This document shows positions 1 to 9,147 of a DNA stretch of 64,000 nucleotides, one piece after another; within the stretch, counting starts at the first letter, position 1; every line of letters begins with the position of its first letter. The DNA comes from UBA6059 sp040219045. Its GTDB lineage: Bacteria > Bacteroidota > Bacteroidia > Cytophagales > Cyclobacteriaceae. Below the pieces are notes generated by a model. The model saw nothing but the letters and a program-made list of their open reading frames with translations, did no database searches and was not told the origin of the DNA. Location: the NCBI GenBank assembly GCA_965229505.1, contig OZ245881.1:682001-746000 (forward strand), read 5' to 3'. Made by a program: the position numbers and the translations under genes.

Positions 1-734
1 TCAACCACCGTGCTCCAAATTACATCCTCTATTCCCATGGGGCTGAATAGGTGCTCCCTCCCCAGTGCGAGCACATGAGATCCCGTCTTGCGCCTGACGA
101 TCTCTCCCAGCAAGATGGACAATCCGCTATTGTAGCTGAATGTCGTGCCCGGCGCATTGACCACAGGCCTGCCAAGGATGAATGCTAACCAATCATCACT
201 GAGGTTCAGGTGTATATGATCATTTGCAGGGTCTTGATAAGGCACGCTACCTTCGTTCCACAGCAGGCCTGCCGACATGGTCAGCAGATGTTCGACGGTG
301 ATGGTTTCCTTACCTCCGGACCAATCCAGGTTATCCTGATACTCAGGGAAATAGCCAATGATCGGATCATCCAAACCAAGACCATAGTCTTCAACTGCCA
401 GCCCGACGAGCGCACTTGTAACGCTCTTGGTGACCGACTGCAAGGACACTTTTTGTCGGGGACTTGTTAAGTTGGTAAACTCGTAGACCAGCACATCATT
501 TCGAGCCACCAGCAACGAATTGATCTCATCAAATTGGCCTTCCGTAAGTGCGTCATTCAATTCTACGAGCAGTTGTTCATTCAGCCCTTGCGATTCAGGA
601 TCACCTACTTGCAATCCATCGTCAAGCGTCATGGGTAGTGGGACTCGGCGATCATCTGACTCGTCCATACTACATCCCACAAGGCAGAGCACCATCAACA
701 ATAACTGAATTCTAAGGGTCATTCTGGTAAGCAT
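1..734 (-). CDS. Serine hydrolase, beta-lactamase (class C) family, lipoprotein; C-terminus beyond window
   Basis: The minus strand is open from an ATG at 734 to the window edge (244 codons, no stop), so the C-terminal part is missing. The N-terminus has a lipobox (LVGC, Cys21), so the product is probably a lipid-anchored envelope protein. An SVTK tetrad (Ser100-Lys103) matches the SxxK nucleophile motif of class C beta-lactamases, DD-peptidases and esterases, and YNS (201-203) matches the second catalytic motif. It is a clear paralogue of the protein at 61037-62203, sharing LQSVTKSVTS and the PGTTF-YNSG block. Its start lies one base past the stop of the propeller lipoprotein at 736-1680, so the two are probably cotranscribed. 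An in-frame ATG at 722 is an alternative start. The substrate is unknown; beta-lactamase activity should not be assumed. Confidence 0.88.
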   Translation of the reverse strand, partial: MLTRMTLRIQLLLMVLCLVGCSMDESDDRRVPLPMTLDDGLQVGDPESQGLNEQLLVELNDALTEGQFDEINSLLVARNDVLVYEFTNLTSPRQKVSLQSVTKSVTSALVGLAVEDYGLGLDDPIIGYFPEYQDNLDWSGGKETITVEHLLTMSAGLLWNEGSVPYQDPANDHIHLNLSDDWLAFILGRPVVNAPGTTFSYNSGLSILLGEIVRRKTGSHVLALGREHLFSPMGIEDVIWSTVV

Positions 735-735
735 G

Positions 736-1680
736 TCAGGGCAGTTCTACTGACATTAGCGATAGCGGCGCGAACAACTGCTCATTGCCATAAAGTATAA
801 AGAGTCGATCCCCTCCGGTCTCCAACTGATGGATATTACCAGCACCTGCCGCCGTGAACTCGAGCTCTTCGTATATCTCTGTGGAGGTATCCAGCCTGCC
901 TAGGACAGACTCAGTCTCCTCTCCATTGACCAGATGTCCCGCCACGTAAATATACTGGCCATCCACAGCGGTAAAGCTGCGCCATAATCCATAGGGCAGC
1001 TCAATAGAACGCTCAGCGCCCGTCAATAAGTCGTAGACTAATACCACGTCCTTCACAGGCGTATCCGAAAACTGCTCCTGGCCACCAAAAATGTATAACT
1101 GACCATCTACAATCTCCCCCTGGCTCCAGGTACGTGGCTCTGAAAGTACTCCTACCGTTTCAAAAGCCCCCAGCTCAACATTCCATTTTCTGATAAGATC
1201 AGAATCCACTTCATTAATATCACCACCCCATATGTAGAGGTCCTGACCGTCATCAGCACTCCCAAACCGGCTCAGCGCCAGTCCATGCTCAACGACCGAC
1301 AACTGCTGACTCAAGTCAAGGGGATAATGGCTCAGCCGCGTACCGCCGACTACATACAGGCTGTTATTGAGCACATGGCCATTCTTGGAAATGTAGTCCT
1401 GCTGATCGAAGTAGAAATCATTGCCAGATCCGTCTGATGGGTTTATTATCCTTATCCGCTCGGTGGTCTCACCGTTTTCCGGATTGGTCTCACGTGATGC
1501 GAGGTAGAGGGCCTGTGAATTGGAGGCATACGCCAATCCTGTGGCTTGCCATAGTCGCTCACCTTGCACCGTACTTAGCTTTTCGAATGCAAAGGTGAGC
1601 TTTTCATTGTCATCATCCGCATTGCAGCCCGCCAATGTAATCAAGCAGGCCATCGCCAAACCCTGTACTATTCCTTTCAT
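736..1680 (-). CDS. Kelch-like beta-propeller lipoprotein
   Basis: 314 residues with a signal peptide ending in a lipobox (LAGC, Cys19), so probably an envelope lipoprotein. The rest is built from repeated beta-strand units of the form hydrophobic-Tyr-hydrophobic-Gly-Gly (LYVVGG, LYIWGG, LYIFGG, YIYVAG, LFILYG) spaced 45-60 residues apart, as in kelch or galactose-oxidase-like propellers of five or six blades. No catalytic residues are recognisable, and a binding or scaffold role is the usual expectation for such proteins. It is followed after one base by the serine hydrolase gene. Function unknown. Confidence 0.7.
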   Translation of the reverse strand: MKGIVQGLAMACLITLAGCNADDDNEKLTFAFEKLSTVQGERLWQATGLAYASNSQALYLASRETNPENGETTERIRIINPSDGSGNDFYFDQQDYISKNGHVLNNSLYVVGGTRLSHYPLDLSQQLSVVEHGLALSRFGSADDGQDLYIWGGDINEVDSDLIRKWNVELGAFETVGVLSEPRTWSQGEIVDGQLYIFGGQEQFSDTPVKDVVLVYDLLTGAERSIELPYGLWRSFTAVDGQYIYVAGHLVNGEETESVLGRLDTSTEIYEELEFTAAGAGNIHQLETGGDRLFILYGNEQLFAPLSLMSVELP

Positions 1681-2007
1681 AGCAGGAAAATATCATTTTA
1701 AGCTTTGTTTAGCCGATCAGGGTGGCGAACAGTCGACTGCTGGTGGTCAACGTAGGAAAAAAGTGATCCGAGAATTTCAGTACGTCGAGATCAATCACAA
1801 TGTCCGAGAAGACCCAGTGCGACAGTTAAGTGCTATTGCCACCTCATTTGATTTCTTCCAGCCACTCACCATTTTCAAATCTGTCTCACAGACTGAACCC
1901 AGGGCCTCAGTGCAACTCAATCTAATTGCGCAATGGTATTAGCCGAATGGCTAGTGTGCTCTAAAAGTCCAACATATTTTGTAAGTTGTAATGACCTATA
2001 ATGTCTA
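1681..2007. other. Intergenic stretch, no gene seen
   Basis: This 327-bp gap lies between divergent genes. No convincing reading frame or structured repeat is visible. A near-match to the Bacteroidota -7 promoter element (TATTTTG around 1974-1980) precedes the reductase gene at 2008. Confidence 0.4.
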
Positions 2008-2562
2008 ATGATGACCCATGCATCCAAAATCACCCTGCACATGGTATCCAGTCTGGACGGGTTCATTTCACGCCCGGATGGCGATGTATCCTGGATGCGC
2101 TCAACAGATACGTACGAACCGGGTGTCACACTCACAGCTGAGTACATTACGGAGTTTCTCAACTCTATAGACTGCTATGTGATGGGGTCGAAGACTTATG
2201 AGCATGCACTTGAACTGGGCTGGCCATATGGCGATAAGCCTGTCTTTGTGCTAACCAATAGAAACTTGAAAACAGATCGAGCAAATGTGAAATTCTATTC
2301 GGGTGATCTGAAAATACTCGCCAGCAAACAACTCAGACCCACCTACCGGAATATCTGGGTGGTCGGAGGGTCGATGTTGGTGAAAGACTTCCTGCGACTG
2401 AGGCTGGCTGATGAGATTGTGATTTCTATTATACCTATCATCCTTGGCGAAGGTCTACTTTTCTTTGACTACATAGGTCAGGAGATACCCTTGCGGCTGA
2501 AGGACAGCACGGCCTATAGCGATGGCATGGTGGAGTTGACCTATGAGATCAAGAAAGGTTAG
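2008..2562 (+). CDS. Dihydrofolate reductase-family protein (RibD C-terminal-like)
   Basis: 184 residues with the layout of the DHFR/RibD_C superfamily. The N-terminus reads ITLHMVSSLDGFISRPDGDV, with the conserved SLDGFI turn. A central VMGSKTYE segment follows, and a late glycine-rich VVGGSMLVKDFL block is typical of the nucleotide-binding edge. Proteins of this YyaP/YwjB type are NADPH-dependent reductases of mostly unknown substrate, and true folate activity is not implied. Two consecutive ATG codons (2008 and 2011) make the exact start uncertain by one residue. It stands alone on the plus strand, with a Crp/Fnr regulator about 200 bp downstream. Confidence 0.85.
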   Translation: MMTHASKITLHMVSSLDGFISRPDGDVSWMRSTDTYEPGVTLTAEYITEFLNSIDCYVMGSKTYEHALELGWPYGDKPVFVLTNRNLKTDRANVKFYSGDLKILASKQLRPTYRNIWVVGGSMLVKDFLRLRLADEIVISIIPIILGEGLLFFDYIGQEIPLRLKDSTAYSDGMVELTYEIKKG

Positions 2563-2756
2563 TGTCTTTGGACTTTGGAGAAATAATTTCCACAATCACC
2601 TTCCCAATTGGTCGATTTTCTACAATAATATTCACAGTTGAGTACAGTCTTTCCATGGATTATCAAGGGAAGAAAAACATCTCTTGAGACAGTTTTTATC
2701 TGCAACATTCAAGAAACATTACCTATGTTTAACGCTGATAATTACCCACAAAGGCA

Positions 2757-3338
2757 ATGCATATCGAGCCACTAATCACCTACTTCAACAACCTTATTCC
2801 ACTAGATAAGGCAGAAGAGGACATACTTAGGGAAGTACTCGTGGAGCGCAACATCAAACGGCGGCAATTCATCCTACAGGCTGGTGACATCTGCAGGCTC
2901 AATACCTTTGTCGTTGAGGGCTGCTTCAAAATGTACCTGGTAGATCAAAACGCTAAAGAGCACAATCTGCAGTTTGCTATAGAAAACTGGTGGATTGGGG
3001 ATATAGGTAGTTTTCATAGTGAGGAGCCAAGCAAGTTGTATATTGAAGCTATGGAGAAGTCTGTGATTCTACAGATTAAGAAAGAGGATCAAATCAGGTT
3101 GTTCGTAGATTACCCAAAGTTCAATCGCATATTTCGGGTAATCACTGAGAATGCGCTTGTAAGTGCTCAGAGGAGAATCTTGCAGAATATCAGCTCTACG
3201 GCAGAAGAGCGATATCTTGATTTCATGCAGCGCTACCCACATTTCTTTAACCGGATATCCAATGTCCAAATAGCATCATATCTGGGCGTCACGCCCGAAT
3301 TTCTGAGCACCATACGCGCGAGATTGCATAAGGCTTAA
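2757..3338 (+). CDS. Crp/Fnr family transcriptional regulator
   Basis: 193 residues. An N-terminal cyclic-nucleotide-binding-like barrel (about residues 20-115, with the ILQAGDICRLNTFVVEGCFKM core) is followed by the dimer helix and a C-terminal winged helix, whose turn-helix (NVQIASYLGVTPEFLSTIRAR) is typical of short Bacteroidota Crp-like proteins. The effector is unknown; the barrel lacks an obvious cAMP phosphate-binding signature. It lies directly upstream of, and on the same strand as, an NTF2-like protein and a quinone-reductase-like enzyme, so it plausibly controls them. It is one of three Crp/Fnr proteins in this window. Confidence 0.9.
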   Translation: MHIEPLITYFNNLIPLDKAEEDILREVLVERNIKRRQFILQAGDICRLNTFVVEGCFKMYLVDQNAKEHNLQFAIENWWIGDIGSFHSEEPSKLYIEAMEKSVILQIKKEDQIRLFVDYPKFNRIFRVITENALVSAQRRILQNISSTAEERYLDFMQRYPHFFNRISNVQIASYLGVTPEFLSTIRARLHKA

Positions 3339-3422
3339 TCTGGATTAAGGTTCTTTCTTAAACTACTTTATAGGTAGGTATAATTGCGCTTCTTCAATTT
3401 TGTATGGATAAAACTGAGAATT

Positions 3423-3917
3423 ATGAAGCAAATAATGACAACTGGATTGATGCTGCTAGTGATAGCCATCCAGGGGAAACCCACCAACAATCAATTTAGA
3501 GAAAATAAAACCACTGAAATCATGCAAAAAGAAGAAAATCAAAAAATTGAAGCACTACTGAGTCTGTATAAAAGGTCATTAAATACATCTGATGCCAGAT
3601 TGGCTCAAAGTCTCTATACCAAGAATGGCGTATTCATGCCTACTGAAGCCCCATCGGCTGTAGGTATTGAAAATATCCTCAAATCTTATGAATTCATATT
3701 CTCCCAAATCCGGCTTAACATTGATTTCTATATTGAAGAGATCGAGGTAGAAGGTGACATGGCATTTGCGGTAACAAGCTCTAAAGGCACCACACTCATA
3801 CATGCTACTGGCGATACTATCCAGGAAGCAAATAGGGAGCTGTTTGTCTTTGAGAAAGAGGACGGTCACTGGAAGATAGCTCGATATATGTTTAACAAAA
3901 CCGAACCAAAAAAATAA
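3423..3917 (+). CDS. Exported SnoaL/NTF2-like protein (YybH type)
   Basis: 164 residues from the ATG at 3423. A TTG 13 codons upstream is possible, but the ATG gives a proper signal-like N-terminus (MKQIMTTGLMLLVIAIQG). The mature part has the pattern of ketosteroid-isomerase-like folds: an early helix with LYTKNGVFMPTEAP, then alternating strands ending in FEKEDGHWKIARYMFN. Members bind or convert small hydrophobic molecules, often with unknown substrate. The stop is two bases from the start of the following oxidoreductase, so the two are translated from one transcript. Confidence 0.75.
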   Translation: MKQIMTTGLMLLVIAIQGKPTNNQFRENKTTEIMQKEENQKIEALLSLYKRSLNTSDARLAQSLYTKNGVFMPTEAPSAVGIENILKSYEFIFSQIRLNIDFYIEEIEVEGDMAFAVTSSKGTTLIHATGDTIQEANRELFVFEKEDGHWKIARYMFNKTEPKK

Positions 3918-3919
3918 TA

Positions 3920-4888
3920 ATGAAAGCAGCCATCACAACACGAGCAGGCGGCCCTGAAACCATAGAGCTACAAGAAGTACCCAAGCCTAAAGTAAAAACC
4001 GGCTGGGTGCTGATCCGGGTCAAAGCGTTTGGACTCAACCGCTCAGAACTTTTCACGCGTCGCGGGGACTCTCCCGGAGTGGACTTCCCTAGAATCCAGG
4101 GAATCGAGTGTGTGGGAGTCATTGAATATGATCCTTCCAACACTTACCAGAAAGGACAACAGGTAGCGGCGATAATGGGTGGCATGGGCAGGTTTTTTGA
4201 TGGTGGATATGCGGAGTATGTCTCGGTACCTTCAGAGATTGTGTTCCCATTTGAAAGTGACCTGGATTGGGAGATTCTTGGGGCCCTACCTGAAATGTTC
4301 CAGACCGTATCGGGCTCGTTGAATCAAGCCCTGGAAATAGAAAGGGGCGAGACCCTTTTGATTAGAGGAGGTACTTCATCAATTGGTATGCTGTCCCTTC
4401 AACTGGCGAAAGCCATAGGGCTCACTGTCATCTCTACGACCAGAAATCCAGCCAAGAGCCAAATCTTAGTTGACAATGGTGCCGACCATGTGGTGATAGA
4501 TGATGGCCAGGTAGCAGATCAGGTGAGGGCCATCTTTCCAGAAGGTGTCAACAAAGTATTGGAGCTAATCGGAACAGCCACACTCAAAGATTCACTAAAG
4601 TGCATTGCTACGAAAGGCATGGTGTGTATGACCGGAATATTAGGCAACTCCTGGTCGATGAAGGATTTTACGCCCATGGGTGATATCCCATCTCTGGGGC
4701 GACTCACCGTTTACATGGGTGAGTCAAAGAATCTCTCAAAAGAGCTACTTCAGGACTTCATCGATCAGATAGCCAATGACACGATTAAACTCAATATCGA
4801 TAAGGTCTTCAGGCTGGATGAGGTAGCACATGCACATCAGTATATGGAAGACAATAAGGCCAAGGGAAAAATCGTCGTGAAGATTTAA
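3920..4888 (+). CDS. Zinc-type alcohol dehydrogenase superfamily, quinone oxidoreductase-like
   Basis: 322 residues of the medium-chain dehydrogenase/reductase family. The N-terminal GroES-like domain includes FGLNRSELFTRRG and PRIQGIECVG. A Rossmann domain has a GGTSSIGMLSLQLAK dinucleotide-binding loop near residues 150-165, and the C-terminal KGKIVVKI tail is typical of quinone reductases. The zinc-ligand cysteines of true alcohol dehydrogenases are absent, so an NADPH:quinone or enone reductase is more likely. It overlaps functionally with the preceding NTF2-like gene (2-bp gap) and the upstream Crp/Fnr regulator, suggesting a small stress-response operon. Confidence 0.88.
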   Translation: MKAAITTRAGGPETIELQEVPKPKVKTGWVLIRVKAFGLNRSELFTRRGDSPGVDFPRIQGIECVGVIEYDPSNTYQKGQQVAAIMGGMGRFFDGGYAEYVSVPSEIVFPFESDLDWEILGALPEMFQTVSGSLNQALEIERGETLLIRGGTSSIGMLSLQLAKAIGLTVISTTRNPAKSQILVDNGADHVVIDDGQVADQVRAIFPEGVNKVLELIGTATLKDSLKCIATKGMVCMTGILGNSWSMKDFTPMGDIPSLGRLTVYMGESKNLSKELLQDFIDQIANDTIKLNIDKVFRLDEVAHAHQYMEDNKAKGKIVVKI

Positions 4889-5080
4889 AAAAAGGGGTGT
4901 CTTAGTGGCCGCTACTTGCATTGCTTTGAATCGTAGAATCTGCTAACTTGATCGCAGATGAAAAAAGCATGTAAATACGACCAGTAGTTTGGATTAAAAG
5001 CAAAGAGTCACAAATCCTTACAATTGTTTATATTATTGAATACCAATAAATTAAATTAGAAAGTATAATATGGATATCAT

Positions 5081-5112
5081 GCACTAGTGCGTGATATATT
5101 AATGTTATGGGC
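5081..5112 (+). repeat. Stem-loop plus ATTAATGTTAT signature, copy 1 (attC-end-like)
   Basis: A 10-bp palindrome (GCACTAGTGC) is followed by GTGATAT, then ATTAATGTTATGGGC ending at 5112, 18 bp before the gene at 5131. A closely related element (about 26 of 31 positions plus one gap) lies at 51851-51881, ahead of the retron-like operon. The final GTTATGGGC is repeated in inverted form (GCCCATAAC, 5835-5843) just past the stop of the 5131 gene. Confidence 0.55.
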
Positions 5113-5130
5113 AATTTTAGCCAGTAGAAA

Positions 5131-5832
5131 ATGAGTCAAGTCAATCAATTTTATTCGACATTCAAATCCAATGAGTCCAAACAGGAATATCAGATATCCG
5201 AACTTGGTAAGGAAACTTTCCGAACAATTGGAGTGATGTTTTCTGATGGTCATGGAAATCACTCAGGTGGTGAAATCATAAACTCTCCAACGACATCCAA
5301 AGATTATGATAATCATTTCATAAAAGAACTGATCAAACTTGATCCTCCATATATACTGGAGGATTTTCTAGATTTTCACTTTAACGAGTATCTTGAACGG
5401 AAGGAAGCTGAACGGAAGCTATTTCTAAAACATATGAAGTATGTGATTCTAGACAGAGTTAAGAAAACTAACCGAGAACCTATTGTTCAACTATTGACTG
5501 AATGGATTGCAAAGAATGAAAGCAATTCGGAAAACAATACTTTTAACATTGATTCAGATTACTTTACTAAACAAGATATTTCAATTGTCAAGACAAAATT
5601 AGACGAACTCCTACTACGAATTTCTCGATTGGAACTTGGTCAAGAGATTACCTATGACGACCTCCAAGACGAAATGACTGAGCTCAAAGAGCTAACTACT
5701 GTTTTAAATAAAAAGACTTGGTTTGACGTACTCAAAGGAAAACTTGTATCCATTGGACTTGGCAAACTGACTGACCAAGGGGTTGAACTCATCACATCAA
5801 TTTTCAGTAACGACAAAGCTCTAAATCAATAA
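5131..5832 (+). CDS. Protein of unknown function, probable cassette cargo
   Basis: 233 residues, not recognised. It has no signal peptide and is charged and mostly helical. A DFHFNEYLERKEAERKLF stretch and a heptad-rich segment around residues 140-195 suggest a coiled coil, and the C-terminus (about 200-225) is a mildly hydrophobic helix. Base composition is more AT-rich than its neighbours. The gene is bracketed by inverted GTTATGGGC (5104-5112) and GCCCATAAC (5835-5843), with a long imperfect palindrome starting right after the stop. This is the arrangement expected for a gene cassette. Function cannot be assigned; an accessory or defence role is possible only by context. Confidence 0.7.
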   Translation: MSQVNQFYSTFKSNESKQEYQISELGKETFRTIGVMFSDGHGNHSGGEIINSPTTSKDYDNHFIKELIKLDPPYILEDFLDFHFNEYLERKEAERKLFLKHMKYVILDRVKKTNREPIVQLLTEWIAKNESNSENNTFNIDSDYFTKQDISIVKTKLDELLLRISRLELGQEITYDDLQDEMTELKELTTVLNKKTWFDVLKGKLVSIGLGKLTDQGVELITSIFSNDKALNQ

Positions 5833-6101
5833 AAGCCCATAACAGATGCTGATCGGGCATATGTCAACGTGCTTTCTGGCTGGTTTCAGTGCAATTCGGC
5901 CGTGATATCCGCCGCTGAGAAATGCAGTATTTTCTGTCATCTTTTGATCGCAGGATTTTTTGACTTTCGGAGCGCCCGCCTGACCGGACGGGCAGGCAGT
6001 GCTGTTCGGAACCGTTGTGAGCTACGGCAGATTTCACTACTTTAGTGCTATTCACTAGCTGCGGGACATACGCCAGATAGCTGATCGTTGTATATCATTG
6101 A
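5833..6101 (+). repeat. Long imperfect palindromic intergenic element (attC-like)
   Basis: The element begins immediately after the stop of the 5131 gene. GGCATATGTC (5856-5865) is complementary, with one mismatch, to GACATACGCC (6065-6074), so the ends can pair over about 200 bp. Inside lies a smaller hairpin, GCCCGCCTG/CGGGCAGGC around ACCGGA (5974-5997), of a type common as dispersed repeats in Bacteroidota. No credible coding frame is present. The layout (gene, stop, GCCCATAAC, long foldable element) resembles large attC sites, but no integrase is visible in the window. Confidence 0.5.
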
Positions 6102-6692
6102 ATGATGTCTAACCTACAAATTCTTCAATCTGCATTCAAAGATTTCGCTGGCATGTCGGAAGAAGCTTTCGATTTATCTTCAAGCTACTGGCATGAGAAA
6201 TCCTTTAAGAAAGGAGAACTCTTCAATAATTACAAGAACGTCTGCAAGGAGCTTGGATTCGTTATTGAAGGCACGTTTCGGTCATACATCATTGATTATA
6301 AGTCCGGAGAAGACAAGAATATATTCTTCTTTTCTCGGAATGGATTTGTAACGGCCTATAAAAGCTTCGTAAGGCGAATTCCTTGTGAGTACTATACCGA
6401 GGCGTTAACGGATGCCCATATTGTTTGTATCAATATTTTCGACCTCCAAAAGCTATACCAACAATCACATGAATGGGAACGCTTTGGACGACTAACTGCT
6501 GAGATGGCAGCAAACATTGTCATTGAGAGAACGGAAAGCTTCTTGCTGAAATCTCCCGAAGAGCGTTATTTAGAACTTATAGAAACACATCCTGAACTCA
6601 ATGATAAGGTTCCCTTGTATCATATTTCATCTTATCTGGGCATTCAAGGCCCTTCCCTCAGCAGAATAAGAAAAAGAATCGCAAGCAGGTAG
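6102..6692 (+). CDS. Crp/Fnr family transcriptional regulator
   Basis: 196 residues with the same architecture as the protein at 2757: a cNMP-binding-like barrel (GELFNNYKNVCKELGFVIEG region), a central dimer helix ending in KSPEERYLELIETHPEL, and a winged-helix turn (HISSYLGIQGPSLSRIRKRI) at the C-terminus. Two tandem ATGs make the first residue uncertain. A secreted alpha/beta hydrolase follows 75 bp downstream on the same strand and is the most likely target. The effector is unknown. Confidence 0.9.
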   Translation: MMSNLQILQSAFKDFAGMSEEAFDLSSSYWHEKSFKKGELFNNYKNVCKELGFVIEGTFRSYIIDYKSGEDKNIFFFSRNGFVTAYKSFVRRIPCEYYTEALTDAHIVCINIFDLQKLYQQSHEWERFGRLTAEMAANIVIERTESFLLKSPEERYLELIETHPELNDKVPLYHISSYLGIQGPSLSRIRKRIASR

Positions 6693-6767
6693 CGATTTTA
6701 ACCTGGGTTAAAGAAATCCTCTATCTCGTTTTTAAGCTTTGCTTGTAGTTATAAACAAGTAAGCAAC

Positions 6768-7622
6768 ATGAAGTCAATAAGTCTTTTGGTCATGGTAAGT
6801 CTCGCGACTTCCGTGCTGACATTTTCACAAACAAAAACAGATACTGCAATGAAAAAATCCATCGAATCCAAAACAATTGTGTTTGTACACGGGCTCTTTC
6901 TCAACAACGAAAGTTGGAAGGAATGGGAATCTTTCTTTAAAGCAAAAGGATATACCACTTATGCGCCTGCTTATCCAGGTCATGAAGGAGACCCTACTGA
7001 ACTAAGAAAAAATGCTCCCGACAGTTTAGGATATGTAACCTTTACTGATGTGGTCAACAAAATGGAAGCATTTATAGATACGCTACCCGAGAAGCCTATC
7101 ATTGTAGGTCACTCTATGGGAGGTTTAGTAGCTCAAAAGCTAATTGAAAAGGATTTGGCGGAAGCAGCCATAATCATTAGCAGTGCACCCCCGAAAGGAG
7201 TAATTACCTTAAAGTTCAGCTTTGCTAAATCTAATCTGGGTTTACTCAATCCTTTCAAAGGCAACTCCGTACATTATCCAACCAAGAAATGGTTTCATTA
7301 TGCATTTACCAATACATTATCCAGAGAAGAATCGGATAGCATCTTTGACAAATACGTCGTACCTGAGAGTAGAAATATTCCACGAGAGACGTTGAGAAAA
7401 GCTGGCAAGATTAACTTCAAAAAGCCTCATGCGCCCATGCTGTTCATCTCTGGAGAAGAAGATCATATCATTCCTGCTTCTTTGAACAAGAAAAACTTCA
7501 AAAAATACAGGGACGAAAAAAGCATTAAGGTGCACAAAATCTTTGAGGATCGTGATCACTTCATCGCAGGAGAGGACGGCTGGGAAGAAGTAGCCAATTA
7601 CGTATACGGTTGGATAAACTAA
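6768..7622 (+). CDS. Alpha/beta hydrolase, exported
   Basis: 284 residues. The N-terminus is signal-peptide-like (about residues 1-20). The hydrolase core follows: oxyanion HG at 41-42, nucleophile elbow GHSMG at 114-118 (Ser116), an acidic residue in GEEDHIIP and a late His in DRDHFIAGEDGW. Loops between core strands match small esterases/lipases rather than proteases. An internal ATG after the signal (MKKSIESKT) would give a cytoplasmic form, so export is probable, not certain. It is likely regulated by the adjacent Crp/Fnr protein. Substrate unknown. Confidence 0.85.
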   Translation: MKSISLLVMVSLATSVLTFSQTKTDTAMKKSIESKTIVFVHGLFLNNESWKEWESFFKAKGYTTYAPAYPGHEGDPTELRKNAPDSLGYVTFTDVVNKMEAFIDTLPEKPIIVGHSMGGLVAQKLIEKDLAEAAIIISSAPPKGVITLKFSFAKSNLGLLNPFKGNSVHYPTKKWFHYAFTNTLSREESDSIFDKYVVPESRNIPRETLRKAGKINFKKPHAPMLFISGEEDHIIPASLNKKNFKKYRDEKSIKVHKIFEDRDHFIAGEDGWEEVANYVYGWIN

Positions 7623-7857
7623 ACGACGAAATTCATAAGCAATAGCAGGTTTGAGTGTTCATTTGATGAATTTAGAAAAGCACCTCGTTACCTAAAATAT
7701 TTGTGGTAAAAATCCGTCACAGTTTTTAAATGTGCTTACCCAGATTTCCAAAAAATCAACACAATAAACACGAGGGATTAAGATTTTGTTAATACTGTTC
7801 AGGCCTGAAAGAAAGCTTTAGTTTCATCGTATTTTAGAGCAGGACATACATTCAAAA

Positions 7858-8274
7858 ATGAGAAAACTAAAACTGCTTCTTTTTGCTCCTCTGCTGATGG
7901 CATTTCAGTGTGAGGAGGATGTTAATCTTGAACAGGACGCACTCTTTGAATCTGGTATCTATGGAGGTTGGGAATTAAGTGAACAAACAGTAAATGGCAT
8001 CACAGACATGATTCCACCACCTGAGATGATTTTAGAGTTTTATCCAGATAAGAACATTCAAGACGATAGAGGAGAATATAACCTGGAAGAAACTTCCAAT
8101 AATACGGTAGGAACCTTCATTATGAATGAGGCAGAGCAGGCCATCACCTTTAAAAGACAGGGTAAAGATGACATCATCTATGGTTATGCCATCAATCCCA
8201 CCAAAGACTATATTACTTTTACTTTCACAGATAGCAACGCTCAATTTGAGCAAGGATGGCGCAAAAAGTTATAA
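7858..8274 (+). CDS. Small lipoprotein, lipocalin-like
   Basis: 138 residues. A short signal peptide ends at a lipobox-like AFQC (Cys18). The mature part has Trp-Glu-Leu-Ser (GGWELSEQTVNG) followed by alternating strands (MILEFYPDKN, GTFIMNEAEQAITF, DYITFTFTDSN), like the small lipocalin-like or META-type lipoproteins frequent in Bacteroidota. The last 19 bases overlap a longer upstream reading of the next gene, so the two are probably cotranscribed. Function unknown. Confidence 0.7.
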   Translation: MRKLKLLLFAPLLMAFQCEEDVNLEQDALFESGIYGGWELSEQTVNGITDMIPPPEMILEFYPDKNIQDDRGEYNLEETSNNTVGTFIMNEAEQAITFKRQGKDDIIYGYAINPTKDYITFTFTDSNAQFEQGWRKKL

Positions 8275-8309
8275 GATTGGTAAATCACATCAGTAGCTTA
8301 TTTTCAACA

Positions 8310-8867
8310 ATGCTCATCTTGAAAGTGTATCAACAAATTCTTTTATTTATTGGAATTTTAAAGTTGACACAAAGAGTTTTGATTGTGTGTCTTGTTTTGA
8401 CATGCACTTCAGTATGTGGACAAGACGTAGCAAATCAGGCCCAAAGTTTACCAAATACCCTTTTTATTGAAGCCTTGGGTAATGGAATGTTAGGCTCTTT
8501 AAATTTTGAAAGAAGACTATTCAAAAAGCCCTGCTTAACGGCAAGGATAGGTATTGGTTTTCATACTGAGTCAAATATCTATTTATCAACACCCGCTTCA
8601 TTACAGTACTTAATTGATCTAAAGAAAAATCGCTTCATTGAGACTGGAGTTGGATATACCTGGGCGCAATATGGAGCGGACGATTGTTTCTATTGTGATG
8701 GATCGGATAATACCGAGAATTACAATAATTTATTCCTATCCATAGGATACAGAAAACACTTTGGACGCAATTGGATGTGGAAAGCTAATTTTAGCCCGTT
8801 AATCGTAAATAACCATGGTGAAAATTTCAGACCTTGGATTGGGACTTCATTTGGAAAGCAATTTTGA
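8310..8867 (+). CDS. Outer-membrane beta-barrel-like protein
   Basis: 185 residues from the ATG at 8310. An in-frame ATG at 8256 would overlap the preceding gene and put 18 extra residues before the signal peptide. A hydrophobic signal ends near TSVCGQ. The rest shows alternating strands rich in Gly, Tyr and Phe (ARIGIGFHTESNIYL, RFIETGVGYTWAQYG, NLFLSIGYRKHFG, WKANFSPLIVNN) and ends in phenylalanine (FGKQF), the C-terminal hallmark of outer-membrane barrels. Ligand unknown. Confidence 0.65.
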   Translation: MLILKVYQQILLFIGILKLTQRVLIVCLVLTCTSVCGQDVANQAQSLPNTLFIEALGNGMLGSLNFERRLFKKPCLTARIGIGFHTESNIYLSTPASLQYLIDLKKNRFIETGVGYTWAQYGADDCFYCDGSDNTENYNNLFLSIGYRKHFGRNWMWKANFSPLIVNNHGENFRPWIGTSFGKQF

Positions 8868-9147
8868 CTATGGCTGAATAGTTCGTGAAAATTGCATTCT
8901 CCTGTATGCACGATTCGGACATCTCAAGACAACATTATCCATAGCAACTTCTATGTAGGCTTTACTCATCTCAAATAGTTAAGCTGAAAACGATGCAACA
9001 AGCGATATAGCACATACCTCTAATGAGCCGTCTGATACCGAAATGCAAAACAGAAAATTTCGAAATGCCAGAGGCACCTACCATATTTGGACGTTACCAT
9101 CACACCTAAACCCACCTGAATCAGCATACTTTAGATAGCTAATCCTC

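Noticed and set aside
5864..6055. 63-codon minus-strand frame in the palindromic element
   Set aside because: It is the translation of the repeat hairpins (including GCCCGCCTG/CGGGCAGGC) and has no start signal.
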